A DNA stretch of 27,619 bases from JBGFRR01 sp041695045. GTDB taxonomy: Bacteria > Bacteroidota > Ignavibacteria > UBA10030. Where the stretch lies: positions 1-27,619 of the forward strand of contig JBGFRR010000022.1 of the NCBI GenBank assembly GCA_041695045.1. Direction: 5' to 3'. The notes below the pieces were generated by a model, which worked only from the letters and a program-made list of their open reading frames with translations, was not told where the DNA came from and made no database searches. Shown here piece by piece: positions 8,047 through 16,574 of the stretch (position 1 is the stretch's first letter; the number at the start of each line of letters is the position of its first letter). The translations under genes were made by a program, and so were the position numbers.

Positions 8047-8915
8047 CTATTTCCCCTTCAGCACGATGTCTGCTATCTCCCGCGCAAGCTCCATCAGCCC
8101 TGCGCGCTCCAAATTGCTCATCAATACGACGGCAATTTTTTTTCGGGCAGCATATACAGTAACGTGCTGACGCGCTGCTGTCCGCCGCTGTGGTAGACTT
8201 CCTTCTCGCCGCTCTCTGTCTTTCGATAACCGTACGCTCGGTTGTAGATGACATCATAGACGTTGTCGTCTCGAGCGCGATCCATCCCCGCGGGCTTGAA
8301 AATCTGCTCCCGCGTATACTCAACGAACGATGTGCCCGACGCTCCCTCCACCGCCACGCCTAACAAATTATAGCCGTACGTCGAGTAGGAGTATCGCGTG
8401 CCGGGTTGGAAGAGCAGCGAGTCATCTTTGAAAATACTTAACCCCTCGGTCAACGAATGATATTGCTTCGCAAGGTTAATTTCATCTCCCCGATAATGCC
8501 GAACGCCGCCGATGTGGCTGATCAGATGCCTCGCAGTCAATGGCCACGGTTTTTGCGGAAAGCTCGGGATATACCTCTGTACCGGTGCATCGAGGTCGAG
8601 CTTTCCCTGCTCGACAAGCTGCATCGCCGCTACGGCCGTGATGGGCTTGGAGATGGAGCCAAGACGATATACTGTTGAGGCTTTGGCGGGGACAAAGTTT
8701 TCGAGGTCCGAAAAGCCGAAGCCGTTCGACCAACGCACCTGATGGTCTGTGACAATCGCGGCGGACATCCCGGGAATGTTTTGCCTCGCCATTTCGCTCG
8801 TAATCGTGCGCTCGAGCTTCTCGACCGTTGCTGCTGGGAGGCGCACAGGAAATTGAGAGTACGCGACGGCAACATACGTAATGACGAGCCATCCAGCCGT
8901 GAGGATTTTCTTCAT
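8047..8915 (-). pseudogene. LACTB-like S12 serine hydrolase, frameshifted and internally shortened
   Basis: This is a beta-lactamase-fold serine hydrolase with signal peptide (residues 1-20), SISK nucleophile motif (Ser87-Lys90), YST at 177-179 in place of the usual YxN, and HSGG at 242-245. The open frame stops at 8121 after PEKKLPSY. Adding one base to the T8 run at 8136-8143 instead continues into a normal family ending (IAVVLMSNLERAG...ADIVLKGK) with a stop at 8047. Separately, GYRKTESGE (229-237) runs straight into KEVYHSGG. From memory of the family, about 85 residues containing a GGGFVSTAEDL-type segment belong between them, so an internal in-frame deletion near position 8205 is likely. 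The start is supported by AGGAG a few bases before ATG 8915. It lies 27 bases after the next S12 gene. It is probably inactive if the sequence is right. Confidence 0.82.
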
Positions 8916-8941
8916 GATCGCTCCTTGACCTCCTTCCCGGT

Positions 8942-10450
8942 TCAGTTACTCTTCTTAAAATCCGCCAGCCCGTCCCACTTGAGCCATTCAATTTTTCCGG
9001 CAGCATTAAGCGTGAATGTCACGAAATCATCACTGCGCGTTTTGTCACGCCACAGGACGCGGAACGTCTCGTGGTGCCAATGTTCCATATCGCCTTCCAA
9101 TCCGGGATAAAACCGCATCATGAATTTCCCATCCTGTTCGCTGACGGTAACATCGCCGTACATCTCATGCTTGTACGTGCCGAGATACTGACCCTGCGCC
9201 AACGACGGCTTCGTATCTTTCACGCGCTCCTCTTCCCGTTTTTTTCGCGCTGCCTTTGCTCGCTCTTCAACCGCCTTTTGGTTCTTGAGATACTCGGCGC
9301 TCCAGTCGCGCGGCTTTGCATTTAAGTACGCATCGAGAATCCAGAAGACAACTCCATGTTGAACAGCGTCGCGTGTCGAGTTGATCAACGTAACAATCCC
9401 CAACTTCTCCTCCGGCACTAAGACCACGCGAGCGCGCATGCCGTGGATCGCCCCGCCGTGCGAAACGATTTTCCGGCCAAGATAGTCGTTCAGCACCCAT
9501 CCCAACCCGTATGCTGAAAAATGCGTCGAGGGGCGCAGCACCTTTGTCAGCGAGTCGAGGCGAATGATTGTCTGTGGCGTTTGCATTTCTTCGACGGCCT
9601 CTTTGCTGAGGAGACGTTTCCCGTCCACAACGCCTTCGTTCAGATTCAGGCGAATCCACTGGGCCATATCGACCGCGTTGGAGTTGACAGAACCGGCAGG
9701 AGCGACGTTGTCGATGTTCACCCACGGAATCGGCTGTACTCTGTCGTCCAGGATGCCGTGCGGGGTAGCAACGTTGGGCATGCTTTCGATCTGCTTGGTG
9801 CTCGTTGTCGTCGATGTCATCCCCAGGGGCTTGAACAGGCGCTCCTGAATAAACTCATCCCAGCCTTTGCCAGCGACTTCAGGAATGATCTGCCCCGCCG
9901 CAAGGTACATGATGTTCTGATAACCGTAGCGCGAACGGAAGCTCCATGCGGGCTTCAGATGTCTGATGCGAAAGAGAACTTCGTCCCGCGAATAGGGCGA
10001 GAAGTGCCACAATGCGTCGCCACGTTCTAAGCCGCTCCGGTGCGTTACGAGATCGCGTACGGTGAGCTCGCGAGTGACGTACGGGTCATAGAGCTGGAAG
10101 CCTTTCAGGTGCTTCGTGGCCGGGTCGTCCCACGATATTTTCTTTTCATCAACCAGTATACCCAGACACGCGACAGTCATCGCTTTGGTGGTCGACCCGA
10201 CGGCAAAGACCGTGCGCTCGTTGACGGGCGTCGATTCACCGAGCTTCTGGACTCCATAACCTTTCGCATACACCACCTTATCATCCTTCACAATGGCAAT
10301 GGCCAGTCCGGGCACTTCCCAGTCCTTCAAGGCCTTGTTGATGTACGCATCGAGGCCTTTGATCGGCTCTTTCTGAGCCAGCGCGAACTGCGCTGATACG
10401 AGAAACATACTGAGGACATAAACTGCAACGATGAAGCGAGCTGGTTTCAT
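8942..10450 (-). CDS. Exported S12/beta-lactamase-fold serine hydrolase with C-terminal beta domain
   Basis: This 502-residue protein starts at ATG 10450, which has GGAGAAC upstream; an earlier in-frame ATG at 10477 would put nine residues before the signal peptide. Residues 1-26 form the signal peptide (cleavage after FALAQ). Catalytic motifs are STTK (Ser86-Lys89), YQN (Tyr177-Asn179) and SHGGAIHGM as the HxG equivalent. After a Lys/Glu-rich linker (about 390-420) there is a lipocalin-like DUF3471-type domain (AQGQYLGTYKHEMYG to the end). Family members are D-aminopeptidases, DD-peptidases or esterases, so substrate cannot be fixed. It is intact, unlike the S12 gene 27 bases downstream. The M55 gene lies 76 bases upstream. 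Confidence 0.92.
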   Translation of the reverse strand: MKPARFIVAVYVLSMFLVSAQFALAQKEPIKGLDAYINKALKDWEVPGLAIAIVKDDKVVYAKGYGVQKLGESTPVNERTVFAVGSTTKAMTVACLGILVDEKKISWDDPATKHLKGFQLYDPYVTRELTVRDLVTHRSGLERGDALWHFSPYSRDEVLFRIRHLKPAWSFRSRYGYQNIMYLAAGQIIPEVAGKGWDEFIQERLFKPLGMTSTTTSTKQIESMPNVATPHGILDDRVQPIPWVNIDNVAPAGSVNSNAVDMAQWIRLNLNEGVVDGKRLLSKEAVEEMQTPQTIIRLDSLTKVLRPSTHFSAYGLGWVLNDYLGRKIVSHGGAIHGMRARVVLVPEEKLGIVTLINSTRDAVQHGVVFWILDAYLNAKPRDWSAEYLKNQKAVEERAKAARKKREEERVKDTKPSLAQGQYLGTYKHEMYGDVTVSEQDGKFMMRFYPGLEGDMEHWHHETFRVLWRDKTRSDDFVTFTLNAAGKIEWLKWDGLADFKKSN

Positions 10451-10526
10451 AACTGTTCTCCTGCAATTGAGATTCATGTAAGCGACGTCGCGCAGAACTA
10501 TTTCTTCGCGGTGATGATTGAAAACA

Positions 10527-11414
10527 TCAATCCCGCCCCAAGAGAATCAACGCCCGGAGGAATTTGAACGCCTCAATCGGGTCGTTGGAGACGAACTGGA
10601 CTCGCTTCGGCGCAACCCGTTTCATCCCCGGCACCAACACCGCATTATCGGCCTGCGAGGTGCGGAAGTACTCCATCGCCACGGTGTAGGGGGCCTTGAG
10701 CTTGTAGACGGGCATTTCTTTGCGTCGCTCAATCGCTCGTTTCACTTCAGCGCGGATGGCCTCGTGTGCTTTCTTGAGGGGCATGGATTTCGCGGCGCGC
10801 TTGCCGATTCCCTCTTTCACGGCAACCGTCACGATCTTATCGCCGAGCAGCTCTCTTGCCTGGTCGCACACGGCCTTATCGCCGGAGATGAACACCACCG
10901 GCACGTTGAACGCCCCCGCAATAAATGCGTTGAGTCCGAGCTCAGGCATTTCCACGCCGTTGATCCACGCGCCCGCCACAGTAGCGCTCGACATTGTGTG
11001 GTCTAATACACCATCCACGGTGCCTTCGCGGGGATGGTAACCGATGAACGCGACCGCGTCGAACGTCGCGTCGATGCCTTGCATCATGCTGAGCGGCTTG
11101 GGCGAGCCGGTAATGAGCGTTGCGGCGGGGTGCAAGTCGGCAAGAATCAGGTTGCGCATATCACCGTGGGAATCGTTGACGATAATGTCCGTTGCACCTG
11201 CATCGAGCGCGCCCTGAATGGCCGCGTTCGCTTCTTCCGTCATCCACCGCCGGACCATCTGGTAATCCGACCCTCCTCGCCCAACCTGGTCGCTGTGCAC
11301 CAACCCTGTGATGCCCTCCATATCGACGGAGATGAAGACTTTAAGCTTCTGCGCGTGCGTTGGCTGACCAGCGCACAGCGCGATGAGTGTTACGGCAAGC
11401 AGTATGCGTCGCAT
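10527..11414 (-). CDS. Exported M55 (DppA-type) D-aminopeptidase
   Basis: This is a 295-residue M55 metallopeptidase. ATG 11414 was chosen because AAAGGA precedes it and the product then starts with a clean signal peptide (residues 1-22, cleavage after THAQ); an in-frame ATG at 11453 adds 13 non-signal residues. Zinc ligands match DppA of Bacillus with an offset of about 23-25: Asp31 and Glu33 in SVDMEGITG, His83 in NDSHGD, His127 in GYHPRE, and Glu158 in MPELGLNAF. The active-site histidine is His139 in LDHTMSS. The family cleaves free N-terminal D-residues such as D-Ala-D-Ala. Bacillus DppA is cytoplasmic and this one appears exported, which suggests turnover of peptidoglycan peptides outside the cytoplasm. 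It lies 32 bases after the class A-like gene, probably co-transcribed. Confidence 0.94.
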   Translation of the reverse strand: MRRILLAVTLIALCAGQPTHAQKLKVFISVDMEGITGLVHSDQVGRGGSDYQMVRRWMTEEANAAIQGALDAGATDIIVNDSHGDMRNLILADLHPAATLITGSPKPLSMMQGIDATFDAVAFIGYHPREGTVDGVLDHTMSSATVAGAWINGVEMPELGLNAFIAGAFNVPVVFISGDKAVCDQARELLGDKIVTVAVKEGIGKRAAKSMPLKKAHEAIRAEVKRAIERRKEMPVYKLKAPYTVAMEYFRTSQADNAVLVPGMKRVAPKRVQFVSNDPIEAFKFLRALILLGRD

Positions 11415-11446
11415 GGTTGTTCCTTTATATTGTTGGAATGAATCGC

Positions 11447-12109
11447 TTACCACCGTTGTTCCACTCCAGTCGTTGGCCGCCAGGTCGAGCGCGGCTCAAA
11501 GCGAATCATCACAAGCAACTCCGCCATCTCACGCGGCGTCGTTTGTCCCCAACCGTATTGTTCCCAATCCGCGCGGCGTCCTTCCGTTCGCGAGTTCACA
11601 CGCGTCCCGGCAAACCCTTGCCGCTGCAACCATGCGTTGATCGTCGTTCCCGTTCCCGCTAACAGCTGACACCACAGACTTGCCGTGTTGTCGCTCATCG
11701 TCATCATTAACATCATGACCTTCGAGATCTCCACCGTCTGACTGTCCTTGAACGACCCCAACAAGTCGACGCCGGGATACAGCAATGAATCACGATACAG
11801 AAGCTTCTGATGATAATCCAGCTCTCCGCGTTCAATCGCATCGAACACACCGATGAGGATCGGTACCTTGATCATGCTTGCGGTGGGAAACAGTTCGTCC
11901 GCGCGGATAGCGACGGCGCGGCCGGTCGGTAAATGGCGCACGTAGATGCCGACATCGCCGCGGAACGCCTCGACGAGCGGCGTAAGCTTTCGCGCAAGCT
12001 CCGTGTCTTCCCGCTCGGCAGCGAGGCCGGGAGGTGGGGATACATGAACCGAGCTGCATCCGAGCGTTGCAGCAAGCAAGAAAAGAGTTAACCGAGGAAG
12101 TTGAGCCAT
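11447..12109 (-). CDS. Class A beta-lactamase-like serine hydrolase lipoprotein, C-terminal domain missing
   Basis: This is a 220-residue lipoprotein (lipobox ATLGC, Cys18). The penicilloyl-serine transferase motifs STxK-like SMIK (Ser78-Lys81) and SDN (139-141) are intact, and TTPREMAELL marks the helix after the omega loop. The protein should continue for roughly 80 residues with the KTG beta strand. Instead, LVMIR (199-203) is followed directly by FEPRSTWRPTTGVEQRW and a stop. That ending looks like the natural extreme C-terminus of such proteins, so I infer an internal in-frame deletion near position 11500 rather than simple truncation. Without KTG it is unlikely to be a working beta-lactamase. 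It is the first gene of the minus-strand block, 32 bases before the M55 gene. No strong Shine-Dalgarno precedes ATG 12109. Confidence 0.82.
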   Translation of the reverse strand: MAQLPRLTLFLLAATLGCSSVHVSPPPGLAAEREDTELARKLTPLVEAFRGDVGIYVRHLPTGRAVAIRADELFPTASMIKVPILIGVFDAIERGELDYHQKLLYRDSLLYPGVDLLGSFKDSQTVEISKVMMLMMTMSDNTASLWCQLLAGTGTTINAWLQRQGFAGTRVNSRTEGRRADWEQYGWGQTTPREMAELLVMIRFEPRSTWRPTTGVEQRW

Positions 12110-12165
12110 GAGGTTGGGTTACCGTAAATGAACGATTGCGGGCTGGAAATATCTTGATTCTCTGT

Positions 12166-12182
12166 GAGACCTGCAAGGTCTC
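12166..12182. promoter_or_regulatory. GAGACCT-GCA-AGGTCTC palindrome in the divergent intergenic region
   Basis: A 7-base inverted repeat with a 3-base loop lies 57 bases upstream of the minus-strand peptidase block and about 40 bases upstream of the purN promoter. It could be an operator or a short REP-type palindrome. The same core is common as an intergenic palindrome, so a regulator site is only a possibility. Confidence 0.4.
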
Positions 12183-12222
12183 GTTCGACCGTTCAGGTTC
12201 TGCGCGTCCGCGTTCCCTTTCG

Positions 12223-12251
12223 TTGACAATCCTTCAACTTCTGCTTACATT
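12223..12251 (+). promoter_or_regulatory. Sigma-70-like promoter upstream of purN
   Basis: TTGACA (12223-12228), a 17-base spacer, and TACATT (12246-12251) form a near-consensus housekeeping promoter. TACATTG also fits the Bacteroidota -7 form TAnnTTTG partly. Transcription would begin near 12258, giving a leader of about 35 bases before the purN ATG at 12293. Confidence 0.6.
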
Positions 12252-12292
12252 GCGCAGGATTGAGATCGCCTGCGCCTGCCTTCCTCACCTCG

Positions 12293-12937
12293 ATGAACAT
12301 TGCCGTTTTTGCGTCGGGACGTGGTTCAAACCTTCAGGCTCTTGTGCGCGCAATTGAGAGCGGAACTCTTCCTGCGCGTGTCTCCCTGGTGGTCAGCAAT
12401 TCGTCGATCGCCGGCGCGTTGGAGTTCGCCCGCTCGCGTTCGATCCCCGCACTCCATGTGAGCCGGCAGCAGTTTCCGAGCGACGAAGCCTACACGGAAG
12501 CGCTTCTCGCTATACTCGACCAACACAAGGTGGACATCATTGCGCTGGCCGGATACTTGAAGAAGGTGCCTGCTGCAATCGTCGAACGCTACCGCAACCG
12601 GATCGTCAACATCCATCCCGCGCTCTTGCCGAAGTTCGGCGGGGAAGGAATGTACGGCATGCGCGTGCATGAAGCGGTGTTAGCCTCCGGCGCAACAACC
12701 TCCGGCGCAACCGTACACATCGTGGATGAGGAATACGATCGCGGCCCTATTGTGCTGCAGCGCTCGGTGCCCGTTCTGCCGAACGACACCCCCGAATCGT
12801 TAGCCGACCGGGTGTTAGCTCTTGAGCATGAACTCTATCCCGAAGCGCTCCGGGCATTTGCCGAAGGGCGCGTAGACATTGAAGGACAACGCGTGTGGAT
12901 TCGACCACCTCAAGAACAAACGCCGCCAAGCCGATGA
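12293..12937 (+). CDS. purN: Phosphoribosylglycinamide formyltransferase
   Basis: This is a 214-residue GAR transformylase, which transfers a formyl group from 10-formyltetrahydrofolate to GAR in step 3 of purine synthesis in the cytoplasm. The N-terminus FASGRGSNLQAL binds the phosphate. The catalytic residues are Asn106 and His108 in NIHPALLPKF and Asp145 in HIVDEEYDRGP. Length is normal. ATG 12293 gives the canonical N-terminus; a TTG at 12260 would extend it by 11 residues. No strong Shine-Dalgarno is seen. Its stop overlaps the purH start (ATGA), so the two are translationally coupled. Confidence 0.97.
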   Translation: MNIAVFASGRGSNLQALVRAIESGTLPARVSLVVSNSSIAGALEFARSRSIPALHVSRQQFPSDEAYTEALLAILDQHKVDIIALAGYLKKVPAAIVERYRNRIVNIHPALLPKFGGEGMYGMRVHEAVLASGATTSGATVHIVDEEYDRGPIVLQRSVPVLPNDTPESLADRVLALEHELYPEALRAFAEGRVDIEGQRVWIRPPQEQTPPSR

Positions 12938-14502
12938 CCGACGCGCTCTCGCTCTTGCGCATCCGCCGTGCACTCATCAGCGTCTCGGATAAGCAGGGCA
13001 TCGTGGAGCTTGCGAGGGTCTTACGTGAATTCGACGTGGAACTGATCTCCACCGGCGGAACGATGAAAACGCTTCAGGAAGCCGGCATGCCGGTAACATC
13101 GGTTTCATCGCTGACCAGATTTCCTGAAATTCTCGACGGGCGGGTGAAAACGCTCCACCCAGCAATCCACGCCGGACTGCTTGCCGTGCTCAACGATCCA
13201 ACGCATGTCGAGCAACTGCGCGAGCACAACATTGACCCGATCGACCTTGTCGTGGTCAATCTCTATCCGTTCGAGCAAACCGTCGCCAGGCCGAACGCGA
13301 GCCTGCAGCAAGCCGTTGAGCAGATCGACATCGGCGGTCCGGCGATGGTGCGCGCAGCGGCAAAGAACTTCCGTCACACGGCTGTTGTCGTCAATCCCTA
13401 TCGCTACGGTGTGTTCGCGGAGGAATTGCGCGAGCACAAGGGAAACATCACCGCGCAGACGCGGTTCGAGCTTGCGGCAGAGGCGTTCGCCCACACCGCG
13501 CAGTACGACGCGATGATTGCCGAGTACTTCGAATCGCTCAACCCGCGCCGGAACCTGCCGCAAACGATCACGCTCTCCTACCGGAAGGCTGACGACCTCC
13601 GGTACGGGGAGAACCCGCATCAGGTGGCGGCACTGTATGAGAAGCCTGGGTCGAAGTTCGGCGAGCACTTCCAAAAAGTATACGGCAAGGAGCTTTCCTA
13701 TAACAACATCCTCGACATTAACGCCGCGGCCGTGCTCTGCGCGGAGTTTGATGCGCCGACGGTCGTCATCGTGAAGCACAACAACCCGTGCGGTGTGGGA
13801 ACGGGCGAAACGTTGCTCGAAGCCTATGAAAAAGCGATTGCCACCGACCCGACATCGGCGTTTGGCGGCATCGTGTGCGTGAATCGGGGCATGGATGTGC
13901 GCACGGCTGAAGACATCGACGGAACGTTTACGGAGGTGATCGTGGCGCCGTCGTTCGAAAAGAAGGCGCTTGAGTTTTTGGAAACCAAGAAGAACCGGCG
14001 GCTGATTGTGCAATCGGTGAACCCTCGGATGGTTCGGGAATACGACGTGCGGAGCGTATTGGGGGGAATCCTCCTGCAGGACCCCGACCAGCTTCGGCTG
14101 TACCCCGACCAGATGCGCATCGTCACCAAGCGCCAACCGACAGATGAGGAGATAGCGGGTATGTTATTCGCCTGGCGGGTGGCCAAGTATGTGAAGTCGA
14201 ACGCCATTGTCTATGCGCGTGCCGACCGGACGCTTGGCATCGGCGCGGGGCAGACATCGCGCGTCGATTCCGCGCGCATTGCCGCGTTGAAAGCGCGGCA
14301 GGCCGGACTCGACCTCGCCGGCTGCGCGGTCGCCTCGGACGCGTTCTTCCCCTTTGCAGATGGACTCTTAGAAGCGGTAACGGCAGGAGCGACGGCAGTC
14401 ATTCAGCCGGGTGGTTCGGTGCGCGATGAAGAGGTAATCAAAGCGGCAGACGAGCACAACGTTGCGATGGTGTTTACGGGGATAAGACACTTTAGACATT
14501 AA
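12934..14502 (+). CDS. purH: Bifunctional AICAR formyltransferase / IMP cyclohydrolase
   Basis: This 522-residue protein catalyses the last two steps of IMP synthesis. The N-terminal IMP cyclohydrolase (MGS-like) domain starts at RRALISVSDKQGI and contains STGGTMKTL and the GGRVKTLHP-type motif (DGRVKTLHPAIHAG). The C-terminal AICAR transformylase domain contains RYGENPHQ, VIVKHNNPCGVG and the closing IQPGGSVRDEEVI...RHFRH. The start at ATG 12934 overlaps the purN stop by an ATGA junction. A GTG at 12895 in the same frame is less likely because it lies deep in purN. The methyltransferase gene of the restriction cassette begins four bases after its stop. Confidence 0.98.
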   Translation: MTDALSLLRIRRALISVSDKQGIVELARVLREFDVELISTGGTMKTLQEAGMPVTSVSSLTRFPEILDGRVKTLHPAIHAGLLAVLNDPTHVEQLREHNIDPIDLVVVNLYPFEQTVARPNASLQQAVEQIDIGGPAMVRAAAKNFRHTAVVVNPYRYGVFAEELREHKGNITAQTRFELAAEAFAHTAQYDAMIAEYFESLNPRRNLPQTITLSYRKADDLRYGENPHQVAALYEKPGSKFGEHFQKVYGKELSYNNILDINAAAVLCAEFDAPTVVIVKHNNPCGVGTGETLLEAYEKAIATDPTSAFGGIVCVNRGMDVRTAEDIDGTFTEVIVAPSFEKKALEFLETKKNRRLIVQSVNPRMVREYDVRSVLGGILLQDPDQLRLYPDQMRIVTKRQPTDEEIAGMLFAWRVAKYVKSNAIVYARADRTLGIGAGQTSRVDSARIAALKARQAGLDLAGCAVASDAFFPFADGLLEAVTAGATAVIQPGGSVRDEEVIKAADEHNVAMVFTGIRHFRH

Positions 14503-14506
14503 AGTC

Positions 14507-15780
14507 ATGCTAAGGAAGAAAACTAAAAGAGCCAAAACTCGCAGAAGAGTTATTACCAAAAAGTCATCTTGGTTTTATGACACCGTGAGTGTCATTGGTA
14601 AAGCCAAAGATTCTTTATTGGCTTGGGCGCCGAGTAAAAAAGGCAACATAGAAATAGTATACCCTGGCAAGAAGTCTGAGTGGGAAATGTTATCCAAAGA
14701 GCACCATATCGAACTTAAGGAGGTTAATTCTTACGGCCAAATACATTTCCATGGGAAGCCCAACCTTCTGATTGAAGGCGAGAATTTTTCCGTCCTTCGC
14801 CTTCTTCTTGATGACAAGAAGATAGCTGGCAAGGTCCGAGAAGTTTATATTGACCCCCCTTTTTCTACTAGACAAGAGTTTCGGATGGGTAAGACGAGAA
14901 CGGCTACTGTAAGTTCTCGCAATGGCGACCCGATAGCTTACGAAGACAAGCTGACAGGACCTGAGTTTTTGGAATTTCTAAGAGAGCGACTTGTGCTATT
15001 GCGAAAACTCCTTGCAGAGGATGGCTCAATTTATCTTCATATTGATTATAAGATCGGCCATTATGTGAAAATTATCATGGACGAGGTCTTCGGGCCTGAA
15101 AACTTTATCAATGACATAACACGAATTAAGTGTAATCCAAAGAATTTTTCTCGAAAAGGTTATGGCAACGTTAAAGACATGATTTTGTTTTACTCGAAGT
15201 CAAGAAATTTTCTCTGGAATGAGCCTCGCGTTGAAATGACCGAAGAAGACATAAAAAGACTTTTTCCAAAAGTGGATGACCAGGGTAGACGATATACGAC
15301 AACTCCTCTTCACGCACCGGGTGAAACGGAGAACGGAGATACTGGAAAAAAATGGAACGGACTATTTCCGCCGCCGGGGAGACATTGGAGAGTTTCCCGC
15401 GCTGAACTTACCCGCCTCAACAAGTTAAACCTAATAGAATGGTCAAAAACCGGAAATCCAAGAAAGAAAGTCTACGCTGATGAGATTCTCGCAAAAGGAA
15501 AGAAGCTTCAAGATGTCTGGGAGTTAAAGGATCCCCCTACCCCACGTACCCTACAGAGAAAAACTTAGAACTGCTTAAACGAATTGTTTATGCGTCTTCA
15601 GGGCCTGGGGATATTGTCTTGGACTGCTTTGCTGGATCCGGGAGTACTCTTGTTGCTGCAGAGCTGTGTGGCCGAAAATGGATCGGTATCGATCAGTCAA
15701 AGGCTGCGATTCAGACTTGCTTGACGCGTTTAACTAAGATTGAAAATGTCTCCGAGTTCACCCACCTGAGGGCAATATGA
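14507..15780 (+). pseudogene. Beta-class N6-adenine-type DNA methyltransferase, frameshifted at a C run
   Basis: The first frame (14507-15568, 353 residues) carries the catalytic motif VYIDPPFS (DPPF at 116-119) and the following LREDGSIYLHID-like segment (LAEDGSIYLHIDYK). It ends at PPTPRTLQRKT. The next frame carries YPTYPTEKNLELL, then DCFAGSGSTLVAAELCGRKWIGID, the motif I block expected at the C-terminus of a beta-class enzyme, and ends at 15780. One extra C in the C5 run at 15533-15537 would restore a protein of about 424 residues. The gene is AT-richer than its neighbours. Its stop overlaps the endonuclease start (ATGA). Whether the indel is real, phase-variable or a sequence error cannot be told here. 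Confidence 0.87.
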
Positions 15781-16545
15781 ACCCGTGGTCACAAAAAACC
15801 ATTGAGCTCGCTCGAACAAAAAACTACCTGGACAGACTATATAAGGTCTACCCTAATGAACCGGGCGACAGAGATATTGACCCGAAAGCTCTTGGAGCTA
15901 TTGAGCTATCCTATAGAAAAAGGAATCGTGTTGAGCTCCTCGAAAAACTGTTGGATCTTGAAAAGTTTCCTTTTAAAGATTCTTATATCAGTTTTCTAAG
16001 AACAGATAGGAGCGCTATTCGACGCAACCCGCGCACTGTTAAGAGAATTACAGATGCTCTCTTTGAAATGGGTTTCGAGAAGGTAAAAGAAGGAATCTTG
16101 GAACCCAAGGAAGCTAATACTAGGAGGGGGGCAGCAATTCCGTGATTGGGCAAAGAAAAAATTCCGCCATGTTCCGCTCGCGAAATTCCGCCAATCAACA
16201 ACTGGGATTGTTTTCCTAGATGACTCGGAAAAAGCAATTCTTGATTTTTGCAGAAGAGAACTCGAACTGGGAATTAAAAAGAGACCCGATTTTGTAGCTA
16301 AGTCATCAAGGAAGTATGTAGTGGGTGAGGCCAAATTTCTCAGCTCTTCAGGCGGCAATCAAGGGCGGGGATTCGATGATGCTATTACGCTTGCAACGCT
16401 TGCATCTGGTGAAGCCTATAAGGTTGCCGTAATAGATGGAGTACTTTGGATACAGCCGCGCTCTAAAGAATACCGGGCTATCGAGTTTACAAACGCATGT
16501 GCACTTAGCGCACTCTTACTCAAGCAATATCTTACGGAATTGTGA
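15777..16545 (+). pseudogene. Type II restriction endonuclease (PD-(D/E)xK, possibly Tsp45I-like), frameshifted at a G run
   Basis: The first frame (15777-16145, 122 residues) contains FPFKDSYISFLRTDR and EPKEANTRRG. The second frame continues QQFRDWAKKKF, then RPDFVAKSSRKYVVGEAKFL, a clear PD...ExK nuclease active site, followed by GGNQGRGFDDAI and the stop at 16545. Removing one G from the G6 run at 16126-16131 joins both halves into about 255 residues. The start overlaps the methyltransferase stop by ATGA, as in a coupled RM operon. The similarity to Tsp45I-type enzymes is from memory and is weak. With both genes broken, the cassette is probably inactive if the sequence is correct. Confidence 0.8.
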
Positions 16546-16574
16546 AACCATCTAAAAACTTTAAATCTGAATAA

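Noticed and set aside
12160..12195. tRNA-like GTTCGACC near the palindrome
   Set aside because: No acceptor, D or anticodon stems can be built around it.
12895..12933. GTG start for purH at 12895
   Set aside because: It lies deep in purN and adds a non-conserved extension; the ATGA overlap at 12934 gives the usual N-terminus.
13105..14136. Long open frame antisense to purH (343 codons)
   Set aside because: It lies wholly within purH, has no recognisable family or ribosome site, and reflects GC-rich codon use.
15525..15560. Programmed ribosomal frameshift joining the methyltransferase frames
   Set aside because: The site T CCC CCT does not form a good slippery heptamer for a -1 shift, and no stimulatory structure is evident; a base-count change is simpler.
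14488..16562. ACTTTA near both edges of the restriction cassette as a target-site duplication
   Set aside because: It is only six bases, AT-rich, and one copy lies inside the purH coding end; chance is likely.
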